This document shows positions 34,533 through 45,982 of a DNA stretch of 64,000 nucleotides, piece after piece. The stretch's first letter is position 1. Each line of letters opens with the position of its first letter. This stretch comes from DOZZ01 sp963792655 (GTDB taxonomy: Bacteria; Acidobacteriota; Terriglobia; Bryobacterales; Bryobacteraceae): contig CAWBWU010000003.1 in the NCBI GenBank assembly GCA_963792655.1, positions 558,001-622,000 on the forward strand, written 5' to 3'. The translations under genes were made by a program, and so were the position numbers. The notes below the pieces were generated by a model. That model made no database searches and was not told the origin of the DNA. It saw nothing but the letters and a program-made list of their open reading frames with translations.

Positions 34533-36104
34533 TCACCGCCCCGGGCGATCCGCTTTTGAGGAGTCGCGAACGGGCAGGAACACTCGGAACGTGCTTCCCG
34601 CGCCAGGTTCGCTGGCGACCTCGATGTCGCCATCGTGCGCCCGCACGATGCCCAAGACTTGCGAAAGTCCCAGGCCTCGACCGGTGAACTTTGTAGTGAA
34701 GAACGGATCGAAAATTTTCGCCAATTCAGCCGCTGGAATACCAGTTCCGGTGTCGCGGACCTCGATAGTGGCATAGGCGCCAGCCGCAACGGCGGAGCGC
34801 ACGTGTGTGCTGAATCGCGATGGCCTGTCGTTCAGCAAGGCAGTCGCAATCACGATCGGTCCGGGCCTGTGCTCCATCGCCTCGGCCGCGTTGATCACCA
34901 GATTCGTCAGGATCTGCTGGATTTGCGCCGCATCTCCTTCGACGACCGGATTCGCCGTGCCAAGCTCAAGTTGGATCTGTATCTCCGCCGGCACGGAACT
35001 GCACAGGATCGCCAAGTGCTTCTGGATGTGCGCATTCAAATCGACGGTATCGGTTTCCATCCAGTCCCGGCCCGAGTACGCGAGCATCTTCTTAGTTAAG
35101 GCGGCGGCCCGCTCTCCCGCCATCAGGATTTCCTTCACCAGAGGCACGTCCAAGTCGGTGACGGACTCCTCCAGCAGGCTCGCGTTACCCAGAATTCCGG
35201 TCAGTAGACTGTTGAAATCGTGGGCGATGCCGCCAGCCATGAGGCCGAGACTCTCGAGCCGCGCGATCTCACGCTGCTGTTCGTGGCGCGCTCGCTCCAG
35301 GGCTTCGCTTTTGTTCCGTTCCGAAACGTCGCGGAACACCAGAACACCTCCCATGGTCTTGCCGTTGACATCGCGGATCGGCGACGCACTGTCATCAATT
35401 GGAATGCGCCGGCCGTCCCTCGAAACCATCAGAATATGGTTGTCGAGTGCGACGATCGTGCCCCTTTGAAGCGCTTCGGAGATGGGGTTCTGAACGGGTT
35501 CCGAGCTGTCCTCGCGAATCAGGATGAGGACTTCCTGGATGGGCTTTCCCTGGGCAGCATCGTTGCTCCAACCGGTCAGGTTCTCGGCAACCGAATTCAT
35601 GAAGTTGATGCGGCCTTCGGCATCGGTGGCCACGACGCCATCACCGATGCTTGCCAGCGTAATCCGCAGCAAGTCGCGGGCAGCCAGCAACTCCCGCTCG
35701 TACATGCGGCGTTCACTTGAATTGAAGACGGTGAAACGGTTCAGGACGGGTTCGCCCGCCGCGTTGCGCTTCTGCCGCGCGTTGATCAGGGCCGGGAGGA
35801 TACGGCCCCCCTTGCAAACGAAGTCGAGCGCAATCTCGTCCACGGTCTTCTGGACGCGAAGTAGCAGATTGAAATGCGTCTCGTAGAAAATTCTGCCGCC
35901 CGGCGTCAGCAGGTCGACAAAGTGCTTACCGGAAGTCAGCTCAGTGTCTTCAAAGCCCAGCCATTCCAGCAGAGTTTTGTTTATCTTGATGATGCGGCCC
36001 TGAATGGTGGTGGTCAGGTAACCACAAGGCGCCAACTCATATAGTTCCTCCGCACTCTCGTTGAGGAGGGAAGGTGGCTCGTTGTGGGTCGGTTCAGTGC
36101 TCAA
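34533..36104 (-). CDS. PAS-domain sensor histidine kinase
   Basis: A 523-residue soluble kinase. Two PAS domains (about 20-130: LYELAPCGYLTTTIQGRIIKIN in outline; about 145-270: LASIGDGVVATDAEGRINFMN in outline), then a dimerisation/phosphoacceptor helix with GGIAHDFNSLLTGILGNAS, and an HATPase_c domain (NLVINAAEAM; DTGTGIPAAE; FTTKFTGRGLGLSQV). No membrane helix, so it senses a cytoplasmic signal. Its start overlaps the end of the RsbQ-like hydrolase gene by four bases, implying the hydrolase supplies the signal. No receiver domain is attached; the fusion protein upstream carries one. Confidence 0.88.
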   Translation of the reverse strand: MSTEPTHNEPPSLLNESAEELYELAPCGYLTTTIQGRIIKINKTLLEWLGFEDTELTSGKHFVDLLTPGGRIFYETHFNLLLRVQKTVDEIALDFVCKGGRILPALINARQKRNAAGEPVLNRFTVFNSSERRMYERELLAARDLLRITLASIGDGVVATDAEGRINFMNSVAENLTGWSNDAAQGKPIQEVLILIREDSSEPVQNPISEALQRGTIVALDNHILMVSRDGRRIPIDDSASPIRDVNGKTMGGVLVFRDVSERNKSEALERARHEQQREIARLESLGLMAGGIAHDFNSLLTGILGNASLLEESVTDLDVPLVKEILMAGERAAALTKKMLAYSGRDWMETDTVDLNAHIQKHLAILCSSVPAEIQIQLELGTANPVVEGDAAQIQQILTNLVINAAEAMEHRPGPIVIATALLNDRPSRFSTHVRSAVAAGAYATIEVRDTGTGIPAAELAKIFDPFFTTKFTGRGLGLSQVLGIVRAHDGDIEVASEPGAGSTFRVFLPVRDSSKADRPGR

Positions 36105-36898
36105 GGCTGGCGGAGGTAAGAGCGTATCGCCTGGATCGTTTCCTCAGGGGCACTCAAATGCGGGCAGTGACCGCAGGCACGCAGATTGACTAGTGTACTG
36201 CCGGCAAGGTGTTGATGCATGAATTGTCCGACCGCCTCGGGCGCAATGCTGTCGTCGGAACACTGGAGGATCAGCGAGGGCACGTTAACGCTTGGGAGAT
36301 CGGCACGATTATCCGACAAGAAAGTGACCCGCGCGAAGTGCTTCGCGATCTCGGGGTCGGTCCGGCAGAAGCTTTCGGCCAGCTCGGAGGATAACTCCGG
36401 CCGGTCCTCATTTTTCATGATCACGGGCGCCATCGCCCTGGACCATCCCAGGTGGTTCTCATCGAGCGTTTGCAGCAGAGCGTCGATATCGCTCCGATTC
36501 ATGCCGCCTACATAGTCTTCCTGATTGATGTAACAGGGTGAGGGGCCGACCAGGATGAGCCGCTCGAAAGCGCCGGGCCGCTTGATGGCGGCGAGCACTC
36601 CGATCATCGCGCTCACCGAGTGACCAACAAAGACCGCGGGCGCTCCGGCAACGGCGTCAATGATTGCCAGAACGTCATCGGCGTACCCATCCAGAGTTCC
36701 GTATTTCTCGCGGTTGTACTGCGATAAATCGGACTTTCCTGCACCCACATGGTCGAAGAGCACGACCCGGTACTCGTCTTGAAAGGCAGGCACCAGATAC
36801 CGCCACATAATCTGGTCGCAACCATATCCATGAGCGAGCAGCATCGTCTTGCTGCCGGTACCAGTAATCGTGACGTTGTTGCGCTCGAATATCGACAT
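36101..36898 (-). CDS. rsbQ: RsbQ/D14-like alpha/beta hydrolase
   Basis: A 265-residue alpha/beta hydrolase close to Bacillus RsbQ and the plant receptors D14/KAI2. The N-terminus has NNVTITGTGSKTMLLAHGYGCDQIMW, in outline. The catalytic triad is Ser94 (VGHSVSA), Asp216 (CSDDSIA) and His244 (CGHCPHL). In Bacillus, RsbQ works with the PAS-domain phosphatase RsbP and is thought to make or deliver a small ligand to the PAS domain. Here the coupled partner is a PAS histidine kinase, so the same logic likely feeds a two-component pathway. Confidence 0.9.
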   Translation of the reverse strand: MSIFERNNVTITGTGSKTMLLAHGYGCDQIMWRYLVPAFQDEYRVVLFDHVGAGKSDLSQYNREKYGTLDGYADDVLAIIDAVAGAPAVFVGHSVSAMIGVLAAIKRPGAFERLILVGPSPCYINQEDYVGGMNRSDIDALLQTLDENHLGWSRAMAPVIMKNEDRPELSSELAESFCRTDPEIAKHFARVTFLSDNRADLPSVNVPSLILQCSDDSIAPEAVGQFMHQHLAGSTLVNLRACGHCPHLSAPEETIQAIRSYLRQP

Positions 36899-37076
36899 CG
36901 AAAAAAGCGTTCAAACCTCGGGGGCTCACCCAGTATGACACTGGTCAAATGCCGAGAAAGCTTGATAACCTTCAGGAGTTTGAACGTCGAGGTGTGGATG
37001 AGGGCGCGTTAGCGGCAGGCAGGATCGTTATCGACGCCAATCGAAGTCCATTTCGAGTCTCATCGCCAACCGGCAG

Positions 37077-40000
37077 TTATTTGCGCATCGCGCTCTTCAC
37101 GGCTTCCAGCAACGCATCGACTGTATACGGCTTTTGAATGAAGCCGGAGAGGTCCTGGTTGCTGAACCGCGTTTCGGCTTCGCGGCGATCGTAGCCGCTT
37201 GAGAGGATCACGGGCAGGCTGGGCCGCAGCGCGCGCATCTTAGCCAGCGCCTGTTCGCCGCCCATGACCGGCATCGTTAAATCCAGAATGACCAGGTCGA
37301 TCTCGGCGCCTCGCTCACGCACCATCTCTACTCCGACCTCCCCGTTGGCGGCCGTTAATACTTCATAGCCGTATCGCGTCAGTGTCGCCTCGGCCAACGT
37401 GAGTACCATTTCCTCATCGTCTACTACCAGTACGAGCCCCTGGCCGTGTAAGTCCCGGGAGTGCTGCACGGGTGGAGCGGTAACTCGGCTTTTTGGCGAC
37501 GCTGGCAACAGGATGGTGAAGGTGGTACCGCTGCCCGGCCTGCTGTAGACCCGAATGGAGCCCCCGTGCCCTTTCACGATCCCCAAAGCTGCTGAGAGTC
37601 CGAGCCCGCGGCCGGTGAATTTGGTTGTGAAAAACGGGTCAAAGATTTTGGCGCAGGTGGCTTCATCCATCCCAACGCCCGTGTCCGTCACTTCAAAGCG
37701 GACGTACACGCCCGGTTTCATCTCATCGTCTGGATGATCACGGCGTATCGACTCGGAATCGAGTTCCGCCCGGGCAGTTGTGACAGTTACGCAGCCGCGG
37801 TTCTGTTCTTCGATCGCCTCGGCGCCGTTGATGATCAGGTTCATTACAAGCTGCTGAATTTGGGCCGCATCGGCTTTGACTGGAGGAAGGTCGCCAGCAA
37901 GATTCAGTTCGATTTCGACGTTCTTCGGCACTGAGCTTCTCACGAGGGAACTAATTTCGTGGATCAGCTCAGACAGGTCAATCAGGTCCACTACGAATCG
38001 ACCCCGCCCTGAATAGGCGAGCATCTGGCGAGTCAGATCGGCCGCGCGTTGGGTTGCTTTTACGATTTCCCGAAGGAAAGTTCGATCGGGATAAGACGGG
38101 CCGAGCCTGTCCAGAACGAGACTGGCATTGCCCATGATGCCTGTTAAAAGGTTGTTGAAATCGTGTGCAATTCCGCCCGCTAAGAGGCCCAGGCTCTCCA
38201 GCTTCGCTGTCTGTTGCAGCTTTCGGTCAAGTTGCTTTCGTTCAGTGATATCGCGGATGTTGAATTGAACTACCCGCTTCTCACCTTCCCGGTACATGTT
38301 GCCGAGCGCCTCAATTTCGATGTGCCGGTCGCTGCGCGTCTTGACCGAGAGATCGGGCAGGCGCACCAACTCTTCGGACCGCAGCCTCTCGAAAACAGCC
38401 CGGCCGTCCGGAACGCCTTCAATCGGACCGGCTTCCCAAAAGAGTTTCCCGATGAGTTCGGCCCTGCTGCACTCAAACAGATCCAGTATCCGGGCATTGA
38501 CGTCGGTGATCTCACCGGAATCGCCATCGATGATCAGGATCCCGTCTTTGGCGGTCTCGAACAGCCGCCGGTATTTGGCTTCCGCTACCCGCTTGCGGTC
38601 TGTAATGTCCTCGAGTGCAAGTAGAATCTGGCCCGGTGCGCCATCCCTCCTGATCAGTCTGGCGCCCAACTGGAAGGTTCTGACGCCGGCCCCAGGTAAG
38701 TCATATTCGATTTCCACATCGTGGAATTCAGTTTGGGCCGAGGGATCGACAATGTCGTTCAAAAGCTGGTGCAACCGGGGTTTGTCCCACTGCTGTCCGT
38801 TCACTTCGAAGATGGTGCGATTCAAAGTCTCTTCCGGCGAGACGCTGAAGGTGTCGAAGAACGAGCGGTTCGCCCTTTGGATCACAAGCGAGCTGTCGAG
38901 CACCACAAGGGGCTCGCGGACAGTTTCGAAAATCGCACTGGAATAATTGCGGGCGTGCTCCGAGGCCTGGACAGTTTGCTTCAACTGATCGATATCCAGC
39001 AGTTGCAGGACAGCACCTTCAACCCGGTTGTCGATGGTCCGATAGGGATTAATGCGCATGGAGTACCAGCGGCCATCCCGGTCCTGGACCTCGCGTTCCA
39101 GCGCGCTGACGGAGTAGATCACTTCAGCGAGAAGCCGCTCCAGGTCCGGAACGTTGATGCGGGGCTTGAGGTCAGTGATAGGCCGGCCAACATCGGTCGC
39201 GATCAGATTGAGCGCTTTTTCGGCGAGAGGCGTGAACCGCCGGATGCGCAGCTCTTTACTGAGCATCACGACCGGCACCCGCATGCTGCTGAGTAAGTTG
39301 AGAAGGTCGCCGTTTACTTCGCTCAACTCAGCATTGCGACTCTTCATCTCTTCATTGGTGGTGATTAACTCCTCATTGGCAGACTGCAGTTCCTCCTTCG
39401 CGGTCTGCAGTTCCTCGTTCGTGCTCTGCAGCTCTTCATTGGACGATTGAGCCTCCTCATTGGCGGTTCGGAGCTGCTCGATCAGAGCCTGTAAGTATGC
39501 CCGCGTGGATGCGAGTTCTTCGGTCAGTTCGCGCTCGACCGGGACAGGAGAACCGCTGCCTGATGACGATGTTGAATCCCGCTGGTTGTGCTGTGGCGGC
39601 TCCTCGAACAGGATCAGGAAACAGCGCTCAGTCCCCGGCCTGGAAATGGGCCGCACGAGTATGTTGATTTCCTGAGATTGATCCGCCCCGTTGTACTGAA
39701 CGCGTTCTCTGCCGGCCGGGGAGTTCTTCGCCGCAGACTCATTGAATGCGGCCTGGAGCGGCGCGAGCAACTCCTTGCGGACGATTTCAAAGAGGTCCAA
39801 TGTGGCGACACCGTTTCGAGCCCCGAGGTAGGCGCCGACATTCCCCCGAAACTTCACCACCTGGTGATTCGCGTCGACGAAGAGCCCGCTGGGGCCGTAC
39901 TCCAGGGCAACAATGCGGTTTGCCTCATCATCCAACATGCTCAGCGCCTCGGTGGATGTACGGTCACCCTGACTTGGGGCGTTGCTTACCGGTTGCCGGA

Positions 40001-41513
40001 CACGATTGAAGCTGATGCCGGGCGCCGGGACCATCGGGTCGCGGGAGTAGATCTTGTGATCGGGATCGAGCGCGATAAAGTTTTCCGAAAGCGAGCCCAG
40101 GCTTTCGGAATTGCCCAGGAGTAAACAGCCCGAGGGCTGCAAGGCATAGCTGAAGGTAGACAGCACCCGGCGTTGAAGTATGGATCCGAAATAGATCAGC
40201 AAATTGCGGCAGCTGATGAGATCGATCCGCGACAACGGTGCGTCATTAGTGACGTCGTGCCGCGAGAAGAGGCACAGCTCACGGATGGACCTGCTGATTT
40301 GATAGTTTCCGTCTTCCCGCTTGACGAAAAACCGTCCCAGGCGTTCGGCGGAAACGGCGGACGCAATGCCGTGATCGAAGATTCCGGCTCGGGCCGTTTG
40401 TACTGCACGCTCGCTGATATCGGTGCCGAATATCTGGGCCGGGAACACCTGCCCGGTGCTTTCCATGTACTCAGACAGGCAGATGGCGATGGAATAAACC
40501 TCTTCGCCGGTTGAGCATCCCGGTACCCAAAAGCGAAGAGTGTCATCGACGTTGCGCTCCTTGCAAAGCAAGGGGAATATGGTCTGGGACAAGAACTGGA
40601 ATACTTCCGGATCGCGGAAAAACTCCGTGACGTTAATTAAGAGATCGTCAAAGAGCGCGTCTACCTCGCTCGCATCCTTTTCGAGCAGGGCTACGTAGGC
40701 CTTGGTTTCTACGAGACCGTGCAGAGCCATGCGCCGTGACAGCCGGCGCTTGATCGTGGGTGCTTTGTAATGAGTAAAGTCGACATTCTTCCGGCCACGC
40801 AGGATGGCGAATACGCGTTGCAATACCGGGCCATCCTCCACCAGCGTGTCAGGGATCGAGGCGTCTACAGCGAAATGGCTTGCGATGCGAGCCAACTGAC
40901 GGGCGATGGCGTCGGGAGGCAGGACGAAGTCTACGGCGCCGGCGGCTACGGCATTGCGCGGCATACTGTCGAACTTTGCGGTTTCGTCCTGGGCGAACGT
41001 GATTCCGCCCTCCTGCTTGATCGCTTTGAGGCCGATGGTTCCATCGGAGGCGCTGCCGGACAGAATCACACCCACGGCCAGGGAGCGATGACTCTCGGCA
41101 AGCGAAGTTAAAAACTGGTCAATCGGGAAATGCCGCAGCCGAGCGTGCCCGCGGGGCGTCAGCCGCAGTATGCAGTCCTGCATCACCATCGTGGTATTCG
41201 GCGGGATCACATAGACATGGTTCGGCGCAACGCGACTTCCCTCCGTTGCCTGTTGGAGCGGCATGGGAGTGTGACGCCCCAGGATCTCAGCAAGAATGCT
41301 CTCGTGATGAGGGTCGAGATGCTGTACCAGTACGAAAGCCATGCCGCTGTTTTCGGGCAGGTTCTGCAGTAGCTGGACGAACGCTTCCAGCCCGCCCGCC
41401 GACGCCCCGATCCCCACAACCGGACACATTTCGGTGTTCGATGGTTCTGCCCGCTCGGACGATAGGGAAGTGTTTTCTTCTGGATTAGGAGGGTTTGCGC
41501 GACGAGTGGACAT
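37077..41513 (-). CDS. CheB-CheR-PAS-histidine kinase-receiver fusion protein
   Basis: A 1478-residue multidomain sensor. CheB methylesterase (about 30-215: GIGASAGGLEAF with the catalytic Ser, QHLDPHHES, SGSASDGTIGLKA); CheR methyltransferase (about 235-475: PGCSTGEEVYSIAICLSEY, CRNLLIYF); a linker with a long heptad coiled coil (repeats of SNEELQSTNEELQTAKEEL type, about 665-745); three PAS-like domains (about 750-1110); HisKA with GGIAHDFNNLLTGIMGNAS; HATPase_c (FTTKFTGRGLGLSAALG); C-terminal receiver (LVVDDEEMVL, LDLTMPVMGG). There is no membrane segment. Such fusions are known but their methylation substrates are not. No classical chemotaxis genes are nearby. An upstream TTG (41573) is a possible start. 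Confidence 0.9.
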   Translation of the reverse strand: MSTRRANPPNPEENTSLSSERAEPSNTEMCPVVGIGASAGGLEAFVQLLQNLPENSGMAFVLVQHLDPHHESILAEILGRHTPMPLQQATEGSRVAPNHVYVIPPNTTMVMQDCILRLTPRGHARLRHFPIDQFLTSLAESHRSLAVGVILSGSASDGTIGLKAIKQEGGITFAQDETAKFDSMPRNAVAAGAVDFVLPPDAIARQLARIASHFAVDASIPDTLVEDGPVLQRVFAILRGRKNVDFTHYKAPTIKRRLSRRMALHGLVETKAYVALLEKDASEVDALFDDLLINVTEFFRDPEVFQFLSQTIFPLLCKERNVDDTLRFWVPGCSTGEEVYSIAICLSEYMESTGQVFPAQIFGTDISERAVQTARAGIFDHGIASAVSAERLGRFFVKREDGNYQISRSIRELCLFSRHDVTNDAPLSRIDLISCRNLLIYFGSILQRRVLSTFSYALQPSGCLLLGNSESLGSLSENFIALDPDHKIYSRDPMVPAPGISFNRVRQPVSNAPSQGDRTSTEALSMLDDEANRIVALEYGPSGLFVDANHQVVKFRGNVGAYLGARNGVATLDLFEIVRKELLAPLQAAFNESAAKNSPAGRERVQYNGADQSQEINILVRPISRPGTERCFLILFEEPPQHNQRDSTSSSGSGSPVPVERELTEELASTRAYLQALIEQLRTANEEAQSSNEELQSTNEELQTAKEELQSANEELITTNEEMKSRNAELSEVNGDLLNLLSSMRVPVVMLSKELRIRRFTPLAEKALNLIATDVGRPITDLKPRINVPDLERLLAEVIYSVSALEREVQDRDGRWYSMRINPYRTIDNRVEGAVLQLLDIDQLKQTVQASEHARNYSSAIFETVREPLVVLDSSLVIQRANRSFFDTFSVSPEETLNRTIFEVNGQQWDKPRLHQLLNDIVDPSAQTEFHDVEIEYDLPGAGVRTFQLGARLIRRDGAPGQILLALEDITDRKRVAEAKYRRLFETAKDGILIIDGDSGEITDVNARILDLFECSRAELIGKLFWEAGPIEGVPDGRAVFERLRSEELVRLPDLSVKTRSDRHIEIEALGNMYREGEKRVVQFNIRDITERKQLDRKLQQTAKLESLGLLAGGIAHDFNNLLTGIMGNASLVLDRLGPSYPDRTFLREIVKATQRAADLTRQMLAYSGRGRFVVDLIDLSELIHEISSLVRSSVPKNVEIELNLAGDLPPVKADAAQIQQLVMNLIINGAEAIEEQNRGCVTVTTARAELDSESIRRDHPDDEMKPGVYVRFEVTDTGVGMDEATCAKIFDPFFTTKFTGRGLGLSAALGIVKGHGGSIRVYSRPGSGTTFTILLPASPKSRVTAPPVQHSRDLHGQGLVLVVDDEEMVLTLAEATLTRYGYEVLTAANGEVGVEMVRERGAEIDLVILDLTMPVMGGEQALAKMRALRPSLPVILSSGYDRREAETRFSNQDLSGFIQKPYTVDALLEAVKSAMRK

Positions 41514-41916
41514 GGGACCGTTTTTGGGGCCATTGGTGAGGGCAGATTCCGGGCGAGGAATCGTCCTCAACAAGAATATTTACCGAATGTGCACGACACC
41601 TACCATAACGCGAAGCGTTTCCTCCCGTTACCGAGTCGTTGAATATCTGAAACTCCGGGCAATTTTATATCACAACCGTGAGCTAACAAGGTCTGACAAG
41701 GACGGACCTCGCTCCCGTTAAAGGTGTTCAAAGAATGTTTCCCTACTCATAATCGGGAGCGAGTCGGGGTGGCAGAAGGTGATGCGACTCCCTTACGGTC
41801 GCGCCCCTGAATGAGCACAGCCGGGCAATCCGGACTTCTCCCGGAATTGACAATCTCCCAGCCGTTTATATACTTGGCAAAACGTGACTCACCGATACCC
41901 TGCTCTACATAACGCC
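41514..41916. other. Divergent intergenic region between signalling and sugar-catabolism genes
   Basis: About 400 bases without a convincing gene. It contains an AT-rich part (41570-41690) suited for the promoters of both neighbours. I see no clear operator; the open frames here have no family-like sequence. Confidence 0.5.
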
Positions 41917-42925
<1,009 letters not shown>

Positions 42926-42928
42926 AAG

Positions 42929-44066
42929 ATGAAATCACTGAATGTAGGTCTGATCGGTTGCGGCTTCATGGGCCGCACGCATTCAAACGCTTTCGGGCAA
43001 GCGCCCAAGTTTTTCGATCTGCCGTTCCGGCCGGTCTTGAAGGCGGTGTGCGCGCGCAATGCGAACCGCGCAACGGCGTTTGCTTCCCGCTGGGGTTTCG
43101 AACGCGCCGAGACGGACTGGCGCAAGGTGGTCGAGGCGCCCGATATCGACCTGATCGACATCGCCACGCCGAACGACACGCACGCGGAGATTGCCATCGC
43201 TGCCGCGCAAGCCGGCAAGATGGTGATGTGCGAGAAGCCGCTGGGCCGCACGCCTGCTGAATCGGAAGCGATGGTGAAGGCGGTGGAGAGCGCCGGCGTG
43301 GCCAACATGGTCTGGTACAACTACCGCCGTGTTCCCGCCGTGATGCTGGCGAAACACCTGGTGAGCGAAGGCCGGCTCGGCAAAATCTTTCACTACCGCA
43401 CCGTGTTCCTGCAGGACTGGACGATCTCGAGCGAACTGCCGCAAGGCGGCGAAGGGCTATGGCGTCTCGATGCAAGTGTGGCGGGAAGCGGAGTCACGGG
43501 CGACCTGCTGGCACACAACATCGATACCGCGCTCTGGTTGAACGGCCACATCGACGAAGTAACGGCCATGACCGAAACGTTCATCAAGAGTCGCGTGCAC
43601 AACCTCACGGGCAAGGCAGAACCGGTGCGCATCGACGATGCGAGCGCATTTCTCGCGCGCTTCGGCAACGGCTCGCTCGCGACATTTGAAGCGACGCGCT
43701 ATGCCCGCGGGCACAAGGCGCTCTACACGCTCGAGATCAATGGCGAGCATGCTTCGATCATCTGGGACCTGCACGATCTGCATCGCCTGCAATATTTCGA
43801 TCATCGCGATGAAGGCCGCCTGCGCGGCTGGCGCAGCATTCACATGACCGATAGCGATCACCCCTACATGAAGCACTGGTGGGTGCCCGGTTTGCAGATC
43901 GGCTATGAGCACACGTTTATCCACCAGGCTGCGGATTTCATGACAGCGCTCGACAGTGGGGAGCCCGCGCAACCCACGTTTCCGCGAAGCACTGAAGACG
44001 GATTACGTCACGTCCGCCGTATTGGAATCGGCCGCGAATCGAAGCTGGGTCAAGGTACAACAATAA
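42929..44066 (+). CDS. Gfo/Idh/MocA family sugar oxidoreductase, frame broken near C-terminus
   Basis: NAD-binding Rossmann domain (VGLIGCGFMGRTHSNAF), catalytic EKP (MCEKPLGRTPAE), and C-terminal beta-sheet domain (GGEGLWRLDASVAGSGVTGDLLAHNIDTALWL in outline, with the DLLAHNID His). The enzyme oxidises a sugar hydroxyl, often at C3. One extra T at about 43979-43981 (ACGTTTCCGCG) shifts the frame; corrected, the end reads FREALKTDYVTSAVLESAAN and stops at TAA 44064-44066, directly against the ATG of the next gene. The uncorrected frame runs to 44140. It lies four bases after the isomerase-like gene. Confidence 0.82.
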
Positions 44067-44771
44067 ATGAAACTCACATCAACTCTCTTCATCGCACTCG
44101 CGCTTGTGATCCCGGCCTGTGCGCAGGTCAAGCCCCTTGAGGAAAGCGGCTTCCGTTCCATCTTCGATGGCAAGTCGCTGACCGGCTGGGACTGCGACCC
44201 GGATTTCTGGCGCGTCGACAACGGCGAGATCGTCGGCGAGACCAAAGCCGACCAGCAACCGAAGCAGAACATCTTCTGCATCTGGAAAGGCGGCTCGCCT
44301 GCCGACTTCGAGTTGAAGCTCGAGTACAAGCTCACCGGCGGCAATAGCGGGATTCAATACCGCAGCGTCGAGATGCCGCAAGTAAACAAGTGGGTGATGA
44401 AAGGCTATCAAGCCGATATTGACGCTGAGCAGGCATTCACCGGACAAGTCTATGAAGAGCGCGGCCGCAGCTTTCTGGCTCTGCGCGGCCAGGTTGCTTA
44501 CGTTGGCGAGGGCAAGAAGGTTGGCTCCATCGGCAGCACCGGCGACAACGCGCAACTGAAATCGTTGATCAAGAATGACGATTGGAACCAGATGCACATC
44601 ATCGCTCGCGGCAACACGCTGATTCAGATGATCAACGGCCAGGTGATGAGTGTTCTGATCGATGACGACAAGACGAACCGCAAGATGGATGGCGAGATCG
44701 GCATCCAACTGCACCTCACCAAAACGGGTATGAAGATCGAAACGCGCAACATCCGCATCAAGACTTTCTGA
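44067..44771 (+). CDS. Exported DUF1080 protein (3-keto-disaccharide hydrolase family)
   Basis: A 234-residue protein with signal peptide (1-20, LFIALALVIPACAQ) and the DUF1080 concanavalin-like fold: SIFDGKSLTGWDCD, FELKLEYKLTGGNSGIQYRS, DDWNQMHIIARGNTLIQMING. DUF1080 members cleave 3-keto-glycosides and partner with Gfo/Idh/MocA oxidoreductases, as in this operon. It starts immediately after the corrected stop of the oxidoreductase, and its TGA overlaps the next ATG by one base. Confidence 0.88.
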   Translation: MKLTSTLFIALALVIPACAQVKPLEESGFRSIFDGKSLTGWDCDPDFWRVDNGEIVGETKADQQPKQNIFCIWKGGSPADFELKLEYKLTGGNSGIQYRSVEMPQVNKWVMKGYQADIDAEQAFTGQVYEERGRSFLALRGQVAYVGEGKKVGSIGSTGDNAQLKSLIKNDDWNQMHIIARGNTLIQMINGQVMSVLIDDDKTNRKMDGEIGIQLHLTKTGMKIETRNIRIKTF

Positions 44772-45980
44772 TGAAAACTATTCTCTGTATTCTTCTTCTC
44801 GCCGCGCCGCTTGTTGCACAGCACTCGCAGGGCGGCATCGATCGCGCGCAGTTGGATAAGATCCCTGCGCGCATGAAGCAGTTTGTGGATGACGGCGTTG
44901 TGGCAGGAGTCGTCACGCTGGTCGCTCATCACGGCAAGATCGTTGAGTTCGATAGCGAGGGCATGGCCGATCGTGAAGCCGGCAAGCCCATGCGCAAGGA
45001 CACGGTCTTCCAGATCATGTCAATGACGAAGCCAGTCACCGCGGTCGCGATCATGATGCTGGCGGATGACGGCAAGCTTGCACTGCTCGATCCCGTGTCG
45101 ATGTATCTGCCGGAGTTTGCCAATCAGCGCGTGGCGGCAACCACTGGACCCGAGAACGCGCGTTTAAGCGCCCCGCTGCGGCCCATCACCATTCGCGACC
45201 TGATGACTCATACGTCGGGCATGTTCGACACCGCGCCGAACGAGATCAAAGACTACAACCAGCAGATGAACATCCCGCTGGCCGATCTGGTGCGCGTCTA
45301 TGCGCGGCAGCCGTTGTTGTTCCAGCCCGGCACGCAGTGGAGTTACAGCAGCCCGGGCATTGATATCCTGGGCCGCATCGTTGAAGTCTGTTCGCGACAG
45401 AAGTACGAGGACTTCGTCGCCGAGCGCATCCTGAAGCCGCTGGGCATGAAGGACAGTTTCTTCTTCCCGACCGCTGCAAATAGCGGGCGCATCTCGATGG
45501 TCTATGAAACTCGTGACGGAAAACTGATGCCCTCGCCGGGAACCATCCTCGGCGGCGATCCCGCACGCCATCGGCAAGGCGCGGTTTACCCTGCACCGGC
45601 GCTGGGGCCTGCACTCCACTGCGGAAGATCTGCTGCACTTTTATCAGATGATGCTGAACGGCGGCACTTACGGCGGCCACCGCTTCCTTTCGCCATTTGC
45701 AGTGCATCTGATGAGCGAAGTGCATACCGGTTCCTTGAATCCGTCAGGGTGGCAGGGCGGATCAGGCTATGGGCTCGCGTGGGAAGTGGTGAGCGATCCT
45801 ACGGGTGAACTGCGCGGAAGCTGGACCGGAACATACGGCCATGGCGGCGCGTTCGGCACGCAAGGCTGGATCGACCCCGCTCATGACCTGATTCGCATCA
45901 TGATGATCCAGCGCTCGAACGGTGGCACCAACACCATGCGCGATGAGTTCATGACGATGGCTGCTGCGGCTATCGAGTGA
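44771..45980 (+). CDS. Exported serine hydrolase of the beta-lactamase/esterase family, frame broken
   Basis: Signal peptide (LCILLLAAPLVAQ). Nucleophile motif SMTK at residues 84-87, a YSS motif in WSYSSPGID as the YxN equivalent, and the C-terminal HGG-type motif in GHGGAFGTQGW. Family members (class C beta-lactamase fold) include esterases, D-aminopeptidases and penicillin-binding proteins; real beta-lactamase activity need not follow. One extra G near 45554 (CTCGGCGGCGATC) disrupts the frame; removing it gives LGAIPHAIGKARFTLH and continues to MMLNGGTYGG. Last gene of the sugar operon. Confidence 0.78.
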
Positions 45981-45982
45981 TA

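Noticed and set aside
44771..45980. True beta-lactamase
   Set aside because: The SxxK/YxS/HGG pattern is shared by esterases and peptidases of the same fold; the operon context favours a role in substrate catabolism.
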